NCBI RefSeq assembly: GCF_007971025.1
Contig: NZ_CP042436.1
Coordinates: 5,270,001 to 5,334,000 of the forward strand
Direction: 5' to 3'
Length of the DNA: 64,000 nt
DNA from: Mucilaginibacter ginsenosidivorans
Lineage (GTDB): Bacteria; Bacteroidota; Bacteroidia; Sphingobacteriales; Sphingobacteriaceae
Program-made: the position numbers and the translations under genes
Shown here: one piece after another, positions 24,817-32,426 of the stretch
Numbering within the stretch: position 1 is the stretch's first letter
Layout: every line of letters starts with the position of its first letter
The notes under the pieces: model-generated
The model's database searches: none
What the model saw: only the letters and a program-made list of their open reading frames with translations
Told to the model about the DNA's origin: nothing

Positions 24817-25938
24817 ATGGCGGGCATCTACATTCACATTCCTTTTTGCAAGCAAGCCTGCCATTACTGCGATTTTCATTTCAGCACTTCGCTGGCTTAT
24901 AAGGATGACCTGCTGAAGGCAATAATCAAAGAGATTGGCCTGCAAAAAAACTACTTTGATCAAGAATCCATCGAAACCATTTACTTTGGTGGAGGTACGC
25001 CATCACTATTGAATGGAGATGAGGTCAATTCCATAATTGATACCATTACAGGGTTGCATACGGTATCGTCAAATGCTGAGATCACGCTGGAAGCCAATCC
25101 GGATGACCTGGATAACAAAAAGATACAGGAATTACGGGGCACGCCGGTCAACCGTTTCAGCATAGGCATACAAAGTTTTTTTGATGAAGACCTGAGATGG
25201 ATGAACCGGGCACATAGGGCCGACGAGGCAGAATCGTCGGTAAAGCGGGCGCAGGATATGGGGTTCGAGAATATTACGGTCGACCTGATCTATGGCTATC
25301 CGCTGCTTACAGACCAGAAATGGAAGGCGAATCTTGATAAAGTTTTTGAACTGCAGGTGCCGCATGTGTCCTGCTATTCGATGACGATTGAGCCACGCAC
25401 CACGCTTGCATCGTTCATCAAAAAGAAAGCAGAGCCACCTATGAACGAAGGGCAAAGCGCCGATCAATTTTTATACCTGGCGGATGCGATGCAACAGCAT
25501 AGCTTCGAGCATTACGAAATCTCCAATTTTTGCAAGCCAGGACATTATTCGAGGCACAATACCAACTACTGGCAAGGGGTAAAATACCTGGGCATAGGGC
25601 CTTCGGCACATTCTTATAACAGTGAAACCCGGCAGTGGAATATCGCCAATAATGCAAAGTATATCCAGGGCGTTTACAGTGGAAACATACCCGCGGAAAC
25701 AGAGGTACTTACCGAAACCAATCGCCTCAATGAATATATCATGACCTCGCTGCGCACCATGTGGGGGCTCGATCTTGATCAGTTAAATGTCATTGCTGCC
25801 GGTTCGTCCGATATTCTGCTGAAACTGACCGGCGAGTTTTTTGACAAGCAGTGGATACGCCGCGAAAACAACATCCTCTACCTTACCCAAACCGGCAAAT
25901 TATACGCCGACCACATAGCCGCTGAGCTCTTTTTTTAG
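24817..25938 (+). CDS. hemW: Radical SAM heme chaperone HemW
   Basis: HemW is a HemN-like radical SAM protein that binds and delivers heme; it is often annotated as oxygen-independent coproporphyrinogen III oxidase but lacks HemN activity. The [4Fe-4S] motif CxxxCxxC is at Cys11, Cys15 and Cys18 near the very N-terminus (IYIHIPFCKQACHYCDFHF), which is the HemW arrangement. The segment TIYFGGGTPSLL and the ETRQWNIANN region are also typical, and the C-terminal HemN domain is present. The length of 373 residues fits. The mRNA may begin at the ATG itself. Confidence 0.93.
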   Translation: MAGIYIHIPFCKQACHYCDFHFSTSLAYKDDLLKAIIKEIGLQKNYFDQESIETIYFGGGTPSLLNGDEVNSIIDTITGLHTVSSNAEITLEANPDDLDNKKIQELRGTPVNRFSIGIQSFFDEDLRWMNRAHRADEAESSVKRAQDMGFENITVDLIYGYPLLTDQKWKANLDKVFELQVPHVSCYSMTIEPRTTLASFIKKKAEPPMNEGQSADQFLYLADAMQQHSFEHYEISNFCKPGHYSRHNTNYWQGVKYLGIGPSAHSYNSETRQWNIANNAKYIQGVYSGNIPAETEVLTETNRLNEYIMTSLRTMWGLDLDQLNVIAAGSSDILLKLTGEFFDKQWIRRENNILYLTQTGKLYADHIAAELFF

Positions 25939-26081
25939 GAGCTCGCGCAACTACGAAATATTCCTGTTTCCGGTTTGAAATAGCTTAAAACCTTAGGCTA
26001 TTGGAATTATACCTGCCTTAAAATCCATGGCTGTACTCCGCCCGTATCTTCCCCAAACATCACAAAAATTTAAAACACAAA

Positions 26082-26630
26082 ATGAAAAAATTGATTATCG
26101 CGGCGTTTGCTTTAGCAGCTATCGCATTTGCGCCAAGGACTTATGCTCAAACAAAAATGGTAGGCGGGGCAGCCATGTATCCTACTAAAAATATTGTTGA
26201 GAACGCAGTTAACTCAAAAGACCACACTACGCTTGTTGCAGCTGTTAAAGCAGCGGGTTTGGTTGAAACTTTGGAAAGCGCAGGGCCTTTCACTGTTTTC
26301 GCACCGACCAACGAGGCATTCAATAAACTGCCTGCCGGTACAGTCGATAACCTGGTAAAACCTGAAAACAAAGCAACGCTGACCAAAATTTTAACTTACC
26401 ATGTAGTTGCCGGAAAACTTAGTTCGGCCGACCTGATGGCGAAAGTGAAGGAAGGTAATGGAAAAGCGGAATTAACCACCGTACAGGGCGGCAAACTGAC
26501 CGTGATGCAGCAGGGTAAAAAACTTTACCTGGTCGACGAAAAAGGCGGCAAATCATGGATCACCATTGCCGACGTAAACCAGAGCAACGGCGTTATCCAC
26601 GTGGTGAATACCGTATTGATGCCGAATTGA
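26082..26630 (+). CDS. Secreted fasciclin-domain protein
   Basis: The 182 residues comprise a signal peptide (KKLIIAAFALAAIAFAPRTYAQ) and one fasciclin (FAS1) domain from about 40 to 180. The H1 motif GPFTVFAPTNEAFNKLP (about residues 67-83), the YH motif (LTYHVVAGKL) and the C-terminal NGVIHVVNTVLMP are clear. FAS1 proteins act in adhesion or matrix binding; the precise role here is unknown. It is a single-gene unit with a strong terminator downstream. Confidence 0.92.
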   Translation: MKKLIIAAFALAAIAFAPRTYAQTKMVGGAAMYPTKNIVENAVNSKDHTTLVAAVKAAGLVETLESAGPFTVFAPTNEAFNKLPAGTVDNLVKPENKATLTKILTYHVVAGKLSSADLMAKVKEGNGKAELTTVQGGKLTVMQQGKKLYLVDEKGGKSWITIADVNQSNGVIHVVNTVLMPN

Positions 26631-26667
26631 TCAGTTAGCTTTATATGTTTGCAGTGTAAACTGAAGG

Positions 26668-26698
26668 GCCCGGGTGCGAAAAGCGTCCGGGCTTTTTT
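26668..26698 (+). terminator. Intrinsic terminator after the fasciclin gene
   Basis: GCCCGGGTGC pairs with GCGTCCGGGC (two G-T pairs) around a GAAAA loop and is followed by six T. This is a textbook Rho-independent terminator 37 nt after the stop codon. Confidence 0.92.
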
Positions 26699-26748
26699 GT
26701 TTACAGCGTCATAATATTTGTTGGTAGCGATTAGTAACCCGAAAGCGT

Positions 26749-26756
26749 TATCTTTG
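26749..26756 (+). promoter_or_regulatory. Putative -7 box of the JmjC/cupin_8 gene
   Basis: TATCTTTG followed by C matches TAnnTTTG exactly. It lies 30 nt before the ATG at 26787, giving a short leader. The nearest upstream TTG is 25 nt away, a little more than the usual -33 spacing. Confidence 0.5.
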
Positions 26757-26786
26757 CAGCTTTGCAAATAAGGATCTGAATTGCAT

Positions 26787-27668
26787 ATGAGTTTTATACT
26801 GAAACCGATTGATACTGTAGAGAACATCAGTCCGGAGGATTTTACTGAAAACTACCTGAAGCCGCGCAAGCCTTTGGTGATAAAAGGGCTCACCAAAAAC
26901 TGGCCCGCCCGAGAAAAATGGACGCCGGAATATATGAAACAGGTGGTAGGGAACAAGGTAGTTCCGTTGTATGACAACTCCAAAGCCGATCCTTCCAAAC
27001 CGATAAACGCCAAGGCTGCCGAAATGCCTTTTGATCAGTATATCGACCTGATCATGTCGGAGCCAACGGAATTGCGTATTTTCTTTTTCAACATTTTCAA
27101 ACAGGCGCCGCAGCTGCTGGACGATATTGTTTTACCAAAGGACCTGATGGGCGGATTTTTGGAAAGCATGCCGGGCATGTTTTTTGGCGGATCGAACTCC
27201 GTCACTTTCCTGCACTACGATATTGACCTGCCACATATTTTTCACACGCACTTTGTGGGCCGCAAGCACATTATTTTGTTCGAAAACAAATGGAAGCGCC
27301 GCCTGTACTGCCTGCCAAATGCCACTTACGCTTTGGAGGATTACGATGTATCCAACCCTGATTTCGAGAAATTTCCAGCGTTGAACGGTGTCGAGGGTAT
27401 CGAATTATTTCTCGAACACGGCGACACACTTTTTATGCCTACCGGCTGGTGGCACTGGATGAAATACCTGTCCGGCTCCTACTCGCTTAGCCTTAGGGCC
27501 TGGGATGCTTCCCTTACGCGCAAAGCGGCCAGCTTATACAACCTCGCGGTAAAAGGCGGTGTTGACAGCCTGCTGAAAATGGCGCTTAAAGCTGATTACG
27601 CCCAATATCGCGAAAAAACCGCCATTAAATGGGCAAACAAAGCATTGGCCAAAGGGCAACCAAAATAG
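26787..27668 (+). CDS. JmjC/cupin_8 family Fe(II)/2-oxoglutarate hydroxylase
   Basis: The 293 residues show the double-stranded beta-helix of cupin_8/JmjC hydroxylases. Iron ligands are seen as HYD (residues about 150-152, in VTFLHYDID) and the distal His in PTGWWHWM near residue 227. GRKHIILFENK follows the HxD motif as in the family. The N-terminal part with KPLVIKGLTKNWPA is typical of FIH-like and tRNA or protein hydroxylases. The substrate cannot be told from sequence. I start at ATG 26787; a TTG two codons earlier is unlikely to be used. Confidence 0.85.
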   Translation: MSFILKPIDTVENISPEDFTENYLKPRKPLVIKGLTKNWPAREKWTPEYMKQVVGNKVVPLYDNSKADPSKPINAKAAEMPFDQYIDLIMSEPTELRIFFFNIFKQAPQLLDDIVLPKDLMGGFLESMPGMFFGGSNSVTFLHYDIDLPHIFHTHFVGRKHIILFENKWKRRLYCLPNATYALEDYDVSNPDFEKFPALNGVEGIELFLEHGDTLFMPTGWWHWMKYLSGSYSLSLRAWDASLTRKAASLYNLAVKGGVDSLLKMALKADYAQYREKTAIKWANKALAKGQPK

Positions 27669-27677
27669 CATTTACCG

Positions 27678-27703
27678 CAGAGACGCATAATTATGCATCT
27701 CTG
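27678..27703. repeat. Palindromic terminator-like repeat between convergent genes
   Basis: CAGAGA-C-GCATAA and TTATGC-A-TCTCTG form a 13-bp arm with a single mismatch and no spacer. It lies between the 3' ends of the hydroxylase and esterase genes. Elements with an AGAGACGC core are, to my recollection, dispersed in many Bacteroidota genomes. It may act as a terminator for both genes. Confidence 0.6.
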
Positions 27704-27707
27704 TAAT

Positions 27708-28877
27708 TCATTTCTTCATGTCATTCAATTTCCGCCGCGTGTCTTCGGTCTCATTCAAACTCAGCGATTTTGAATAGGCTTTTATGGCATTTGCCTTATC
27801 ACCACGATCCGCGTAATAATCGCCCAAGCTGTCAAAAGCATTGGAACTGGTTGGGTGATTATCGGTATTGCGCTTAAACAGTTTGTACGCTACATCCCAC
27901 TTCTTCCGGCTCATGCAATCGTAAGCCACGTTATTGATCAGGTCTTCCGTAGGCTTAACGGCATACCCCAATTTTTCGGAAACAACCCTGTAATGTGCCG
28001 CAATAACCGAATCTTCGTCCAGTTCAGGGTGACCAGCGAACTGGCTCGTCCTGAACTGATAATAATCAAAAATATAGCGCAGCGCATCGTACTCCGATGT
28101 TAACTCAACCGTACCATGCCGTTCATTAGGGTAAAATTTGGATGTCCAGCGCAAACCCGGTGGTTTGGTAGCCCGTAAAATGTGCACAAAAGGAATTACC
28201 GATTGCGGAATGGGTGCGGTAACACTGGTGTCTTTCAATATTGAAATGGTGTCCAACCCGGCTGGAATATTATTGGCTATAGCTATAAATAAGGACTTTT
28301 TATTGAAATTATGTTTGGACAGTTCCACTTCATATTTTTTTATCCAGTGCTGTTCGTCCCACCAAAGGCTCGGGTCGAGCGCGATATAAGCGTTGAATAA
28401 ACTGGTATGATTGAAAAACGCATTCATCACCGTTAATCCACCAAGGGAGTGACCGCTGAACAGCCTGTATGGGGCAGCAGGGTAATGCGATTCGATGTAC
28501 GGCATCAGCTCCTTTTCGATGAACCCAATAAAGTTCTCACCGCCTCCCGATTCTTTCGAGTTAGTCACATGGGTAGGTGTAAGGTCGCGCTCGCGGTTGG
28601 TATTGGGAATGCCGACCACAATCATCGGCGGCGTTACACCGCTCATTTGTTCATCAATTGCTACTGCCGACTGAAAATGATCCTCGCCATCCAGTATATA
28701 TAAAACCGGGTACTTTTCTGTTTTATCGCCGTGGGGGACGTGTACCAATACCGCGCGCTTTTCACCAAGTATTTTTGAGTAGACGGTATCGATCGTGCCA
28801 ATAGTTATCCGGTTATCTTTTTGTGCGAAAGCGGACAGGGAAATTATCGAAATTATTAAGGTCAGTAATTTTTTCAT
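27708..28877 (-). CDS. Secreted esterase (Fes/IroE-like alpha/beta hydrolase) with TPR tail
   Basis: The protein has 389 residues. A signal peptide (KKLLTLIISIISLSAFAQ) precedes an esterase domain of the putative-esterase (PF00756-type) family, with VLYILDGEDHF near residue 58 and the nucleophile Ser144 in GHSLGG. A His in the YPNERHGTVEL segment near residue 255 probably completes the triad. A short TPR-like region (about 335-385) follows. Relatives hydrolyse siderophore or carbohydrate esters, but the substrate here is unknown. The gene stands alone, convergent with the hydroxylase gene. Confidence 0.82.
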   Translation of the reverse strand: MKKLLTLIISIISLSAFAQKDNRITIGTIDTVYSKILGEKRAVLVHVPHGDKTEKYPVLYILDGEDHFQSAVAIDEQMSGVTPPMIVVGIPNTNRERDLTPTHVTNSKESGGGENFIGFIEKELMPYIESHYPAAPYRLFSGHSLGGLTVMNAFFNHTSLFNAYIALDPSLWWDEQHWIKKYEVELSKHNFNKKSLFIAIANNIPAGLDTISILKDTSVTAPIPQSVIPFVHILRATKPPGLRWTSKFYPNERHGTVELTSEYDALRYIFDYYQFRTSQFAGHPELDEDSVIAAHYRVVSEKLGYAVKPTEDLINNVAYDCMSRKKWDVAYKLFKRNTDNHPTSSNAFDSLGDYYADRGDKANAIKAYSKSLSLNETEDTRRKLNDMKK

Positions 28878-29085
28878 GTTGCCGGGAAAGTGTTTTTCAA
28901 TAGACGGCTTTTACGCCTGCGATGTTACACAAGAACTTCACATAGCAAAACCGTGTACATGAAACAGGGTTAACATGGTTAACATATTGTCACCTCAACA
29001 ACTCGTAATTATTTGATTATCAATATTTTAATAAAGAAATCAATTTAAAAGTGTAAACCATAAAAATCACCCCTCCCTGTAGGTT

Positions 29086-29103
29086 TTACAATTTAAATTG
29101 TAA
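29086..29103. promoter_or_regulatory. 18-bp perfect palindrome upstream of the DUF695 gene
   Basis: TTACAATTT followed directly by AAATTGTAA is a perfect inverted repeat in the AT-rich 294-nt gap between the divergent esterase and DUF695 genes, 68 nt before the latter. It could be an operator for either gene; no regulator can be assigned. Confidence 0.4.
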
Positions 29104-29171
29104 TCAGATTGACCTCTTCTGTCAACATAGTAAATATTTGTATTTTCACGTTGTACATAAAGCACTAAATA

Positions 29172-29618
29172 ATGTTCAGCTTGTTCAAAAAAAAGAAATA
29201 CCTACCTCTTAGCGACTACCCGGAAAGTTGGTCAATAATAACGGAAAAAATCACCCACACTGTCATTAGAATTAATTTGGGATACAAGGATGCCATTGCT
29301 CATCCTGACTATCCAGTAAAAATGGGTATCGCAATACCGGTAGAAGAACATGATGAGATTATTATGGGAATAAAAAGCGAGATTGAAGATATATTAAATG
29401 ATATCTTGCTTAAAAAAAACGATGGTGCTCTCGTCGCCATTATATCAGGCTTGGAAGGTCAAAAGTTTATCGAGTTTTTGTCTTACACAAAAAGGGGCGG
29501 GATTAATTTTGCTAAAATACACCAGGATCTCAAAGACAAATTCAAAGATTACGAAATACAAATGTATGCTGATAACGATGTAAAATGGGAAGCCTATAGA
29601 TCGTTTGCGCACTTGTAA
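29172..29618 (+). CDS. DUF695 family protein
   Basis: The 148 residues lack a signal peptide or membrane span. The pattern LSDYPESW, VIRINLGYKDAIAHPDYPVKMGIAIPV, then an acidic helix with IEDILN and a C-terminal DVKWEAYRSF agrees with the DUF695 domain; the family's function is unknown. The gene is more AT-rich than its neighbours and stands between two convergent or divergent single genes, so recent acquisition is possible. Cytoplasmic location is expected. Confidence 0.65.
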   Translation: MFSLFKKKKYLPLSDYPESWSIITEKITHTVIRINLGYKDAIAHPDYPVKMGIAIPVEEHDEIIMGIKSEIEDILNDILLKKNDGALVAIISGLEGQKFIEFLSYTKRGGINFAKIHQDLKDKFKDYEIQMYADNDVKWEAYRSFAHL

Positions 29619-29620
29619 CG

Positions 29621-29643
29621 GTCTAAACACTTATGATTTAGAC
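29621..29643. terminator. Weak hairpin after the DUF695 gene
   Basis: GTCTAAA and TTTAGAC form a 7-bp stem with a 9-nt loop two bases after the stop codon. No T-run follows, so termination efficiency is doubtful. Confidence 0.35.
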
Positions 29644-29702
29644 GTCGAAACATTGTATCTCAACATTTGATAAAACTAATCACTATATCTCACTTCTCAA
29701 AT

Positions 29703-30122
29703 CTATGAAGTATGATCACAAACTATTTTCCATTCACCATTTATCTTCCGGAACCATAGCGTAAAATAACCGCCGGGTTCGTCCTTTTCGCGTTTCAGTT
29801 TCCAGCCGCCCATTACAAAGGCATTGGCTGGGTCGAGTATCCTCACCTGGATAATATCGAAAGTAAGTTGCCCCATGGCCGCCCGGTCGGGGTACCCTTT
29901 TTTATAATGATCGAGTGTGGTTTGCCAGCCATAAACCGGGGCAGTTTTGCCCACAAACATCAGCGAGTCCGACTTCCAATAGCCTTGCATAAAACCTTCA
30001 ATATCGCCGCGGTTCCAGGCGTCCTGCTGGGTGGCCAACACTTTCATTACGGCTTCTCTATCCTGCGCAAATAAAAAGCAGGTGTAAAGAACCAGGATGC
30101 AGGAGAATAATATTTTCTTCAT
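29703..30122 (-). CDS. Secreted SnoaL-like / DUF4440 protein
   Basis: The 139 residues begin with a signal peptide (KKILFSCILVLYTCFLFAQ). The mature part has the NTF2-like cone-fold pattern: VLATQQDAWNRGDIEGFMQGYW, then VYGWQTTLDHYKKGYP, and the closing WFRKINGEWKIVCDH, which is typical of DUF4440 proteins. Members are small ligand-binding or enzyme-like proteins of mostly unknown role. It is transcribed alone, convergent with the DUF695 gene and divergent from the sugar kinase. Confidence 0.8.
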   Translation of the reverse strand: MKKILFSCILVLYTCFLFAQDREAVMKVLATQQDAWNRGDIEGFMQGYWKSDSLMFVGKTAPVYGWQTTLDHYKKGYPDRAAMGQLTFDIIQVRILDPANAFVMGGWKLKREKDEPGGYFTLWFRKINGEWKIVCDHTS

Positions 30123-30184
30123 GATCTAAATATATTAAATTAGGAACGGGCTAAGAAACATAACTGCTTTTCATAAAAAGCTTT

Positions 30185-30192
30185 TAGCTTTG
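30185..30192 (+). promoter_or_regulatory. Putative -7 box of the sugar kinase gene
   Basis: TAGCTTTG is an exact TAnnTTTG match 22 nt before the ATG at 30215. The transcript would have a leader of about 15 nt. Confidence 0.5.
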
Positions 30193-30214
30193 GTCTTTTA
30201 GTTTTCTGCAGAAA

Positions 30215-31096
30215 ATGGCAAATCAGGTTCTATGTTTTGGTGAAATACTTTGGGATACCTTCGACGATGGCAAAAAGCCCGGTGGAGCGCCTATGAACGT
30301 TGCCATGCACCTGGCACAACAACAGGTAAATGTGGCCTTTGCCAGCCGGGTTGGCGATGACGAAGCCGGCGACGAACTGGTGGAGTTCCTGAAAAGGAAC
30401 AACCTGTTCTCTGACCTTATCCAGCGCGACCCGCAGCTACCCACCTGCGAGGTTACCGTCGAACTCGACGAACAGCAACATGCCACTTATATCATACCGC
30501 AGCCGGTATCGTGGGATAATATTCAATTAGACAACGCTTTGGTACAAAGCGCTGTTCATACCTCGGCTATTGTATTTGGCAGCCTCGCCTGCCGGGACGA
30601 AACGACCCGTGACACCTTGCTGAACCTGCTGAATGAAACGAAAGCGCTCAAAATATTCGACGTGAACCTGCGCGCCCCGCATTACACCTTGTCGACCATA
30701 GAAACTTTGACCGCCCGCGCCGATGTGGTGAAAATGAACGAAGATGAAGCAAAGTTGCTCATCGGGGGCAGCAAGAGCGACCTTCGCGGTATGATGAACG
30801 AATTCAGATCCAAATATCATCCAAAAACCATTGTCGTAACAAGGGGCGAACATGGTGCCATTGTATGGCACGACCATGAGTTTTACGACTCGCCCGGCTG
30901 CCCCGCTACCGGCGGCGATACCGTTGGCGCCGGCGACTCGTTCCTGGCAACTTTTATAGCCGGGCTGTTGGCCGGCGAGAATCTGCAGAATGTGGTGGAC
31001 AAGGCCTGTTCCGTTGGTGCATTTGTAGCGAGCAAGCGTGGCGCCAATCCGCCTTATGACGATCATATCAAAAAGTTGTTGGGTCTTGAAAAGTAG
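30215..31096 (+). CDS. PfkB-family carbohydrate kinase (fructokinase-like)
   Basis: The 293-residue protein carries the two PfkB signatures: GGAPMNVAMHLAQQQVNVAFASRVGDDEAGDEL at about residues 23-55 and GDTVGAGDSFLATF around 240 with the catalytic Asp in GAGDS. FGEILWDTFDDG at the start and VNLRAPHY in the middle are typical of fructokinases and related kinases phosphorylating fructose or similar hexoses. The exact substrate cannot be fixed. The gene is single, with a promoter 22 nt upstream and an inverted repeat region after it. Confidence 0.87.
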   Translation: MANQVLCFGEILWDTFDDGKKPGGAPMNVAMHLAQQQVNVAFASRVGDDEAGDELVEFLKRNNLFSDLIQRDPQLPTCEVTVELDEQQHATYIIPQPVSWDNIQLDNALVQSAVHTSAIVFGSLACRDETTRDTLLNLLNETKALKIFDVNLRAPHYTLSTIETLTARADVVKMNEDEAKLLIGGSKSDLRGMMNEFRSKYHPKTIVVTRGEHGAIVWHDHEFYDSPGCPATGGDTVGAGDSFLATFIAGLLAGENLQNVVDKACSVGAFVASKRGANPPYDDHIKKLLGLEK

Positions 31097-31164
31097 TAAG
31101 AGCAGTGGCAGCAGCAGGAAACGATGTTGTAACAAGACTGCTACCGCCTAGTGCCACTGCCACT
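31095..31164. repeat. Inverted short-period repeat after the sugar kinase
   Basis: AGTGGCAG at 31104-31111 pairs with CTGCCACT at 31157-31164, and both arms contain further GCAG/CTGC-type units of roughly 6 nt. The structure is less regular than the heptad and octad arrays elsewhere. It begins at the stop codon of the kinase gene and may help transcription end. Confidence 0.45.
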
Positions 31165-31266
31165 TCATTAACTAATGTCATAGCAAGCTAACATTTCCGT
31201 TGCATAAGGGCCGTTTTCAAACTTTTAAAGGAATTTATCCGTTACTTTATATCTGAAAGGATAAGT

Positions 31267-32364
31267 ATGCGCGGTTACGGGTTTTCAAAGTTCACTCCAA
31301 AACAATTACCCAAAGGCGGGTTTGACGAATTATTAAAGCTGTTTCTTGAATTGCTCAATTATACTTCGGGCGATGCCGGCGAAGCTTTGGCCTGGATGAA
31401 CGAACTGGACAAGCAGTACAATGTTACCAATGACGAATACGGCATGGGTAACTTCATTGACGACCTGAAGCAAAAAGGCTTCCTGGAAGAGGATAATAAA
31501 ACCGGCGAGTTCAACATTACGGCCAAAACAGAGCAGAGCATCCGCCAGTCGGCGCTGGAAGAAATATTCGGCAAGCTGAAAAGATCGGGCAAGGGTAACC
31601 ATCGGTCGCCGCATTCTGGGCAGGGTGACGAAAAAAATGCTGAACGACGAGAATACGAGTTCGGGGATGCGCTGGACCAGATAGATATGACACAGTCCAT
31701 CCATAACGCCCAGGTTAACCATGGCATCAATGATTTCATGATGACCGAGCGCGACCTGGAAGTGGAGGAAATGGACTATAAAACGCTGACCTCGACAGTT
31801 CTGATGATCGACATTTCCCACTCGATGATACTTTACGGCGAAGACAGGATAACGCCGGCTAAAAAAGTGGCCATGGCGCTGGCTGAGCTTATCCGCACCA
31901 AATATCCAAAGGATACTTTAGATATCGTTGTTTTTGGTAACGATGCCTGGCCCATCGCTTTAAAGGATCTGCCCTACTTGCAGGTTGGCCCCTATCACAC
32001 CAATACCTACGCCGGTTTGGAGCTGGCAACCGATCTGCTTCGCCGCCGCAAGACGCATAACAAGCAGATTTTTATGATAACCGACGGCAAACCCACCTGC
32101 CTGAAGGAAGGAACCAAATACTACAAAAACAGCATTGGTCTTGACCGTAAAGTGGTGAACAAAACGCTCAATATGGCTGCGCAGTGCAAGCGATTGAAGA
32201 TACCGATCACTACATTTATGATAGCCAAGGACCCGTACCTGCAGCAGTTTGTGCGCAAGTTTACGGAGACTAATGGTGGCAAAGCTTTTTACAGCTCGCT
32301 GAATGGTCTGGGCGAATATATTTTTGAAGATTACATCCGCAACAGGCGACGTACCGTTCGTTAA
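31267..32364 (+). CDS. von Willebrand factor A domain protein, partner of the MoxR-like ATPase
   Basis: The N-terminal 175 residues are helical and charged; the vWA domain (about 176-360) carries a complete MIDAS metal site: DISHS (about 184-188), the Thr in NTYAGLELA and the Asp in MITDGKPT. There is no signal peptide. vWA proteins encoded next to MoxR-type AAA+ ATPases act as chaperones or metal-insertion complexes. It is followed after 56 nt by the ATPase gene and starts a run of five same-strand genes. Confidence 0.85.
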   Translation: MRGYGFSKFTPKQLPKGGFDELLKLFLELLNYTSGDAGEALAWMNELDKQYNVTNDEYGMGNFIDDLKQKGFLEEDNKTGEFNITAKTEQSIRQSALEEIFGKLKRSGKGNHRSPHSGQGDEKNAERREYEFGDALDQIDMTQSIHNAQVNHGINDFMMTERDLEVEEMDYKTLTSTVLMIDISHSMILYGEDRITPAKKVAMALAELIRTKYPKDTLDIVVFGNDAWPIALKDLPYLQVGPYHTNTYAGLELATDLLRRRKTHNKQIFMITDGKPTCLKEGTKYYKNSIGLDRKVVNKTLNMAAQCKRLKIPITTFMIAKDPYLQQFVRKFTETNGGKAFYSSLNGLGEYIFEDYIRNRRRTVR

Positions 32365-32426
32365 TGTGCAAGTATGCAGATTTGCGGATGTGCAAATGAA
32401 TGACAATTGACTAATGACTAATGACA
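32364..32426. repeat. Two short-period arrays between vWA and MoxR-like genes
   Basis: Four 8-nt units with core TGC (ATGTGCAA, GTATGCAG, ATTTGCGG, ATGTGCAA; 32364-32395) are followed by four 7-nt units (AATGACA, ATTGACT, AATGACT, AATGACA; 32399-32426). The first array shares a base with the vWA stop codon and the last heptad contains the start codon of the ATPase gene. Confidence 0.7.

Noticed and set aside
30527..31135. 202-codon minus-strand frame opposite the sugar kinase
   Set aside because: Antisense shadow of the PfkB domain; begins in the repeat region after the kinase.
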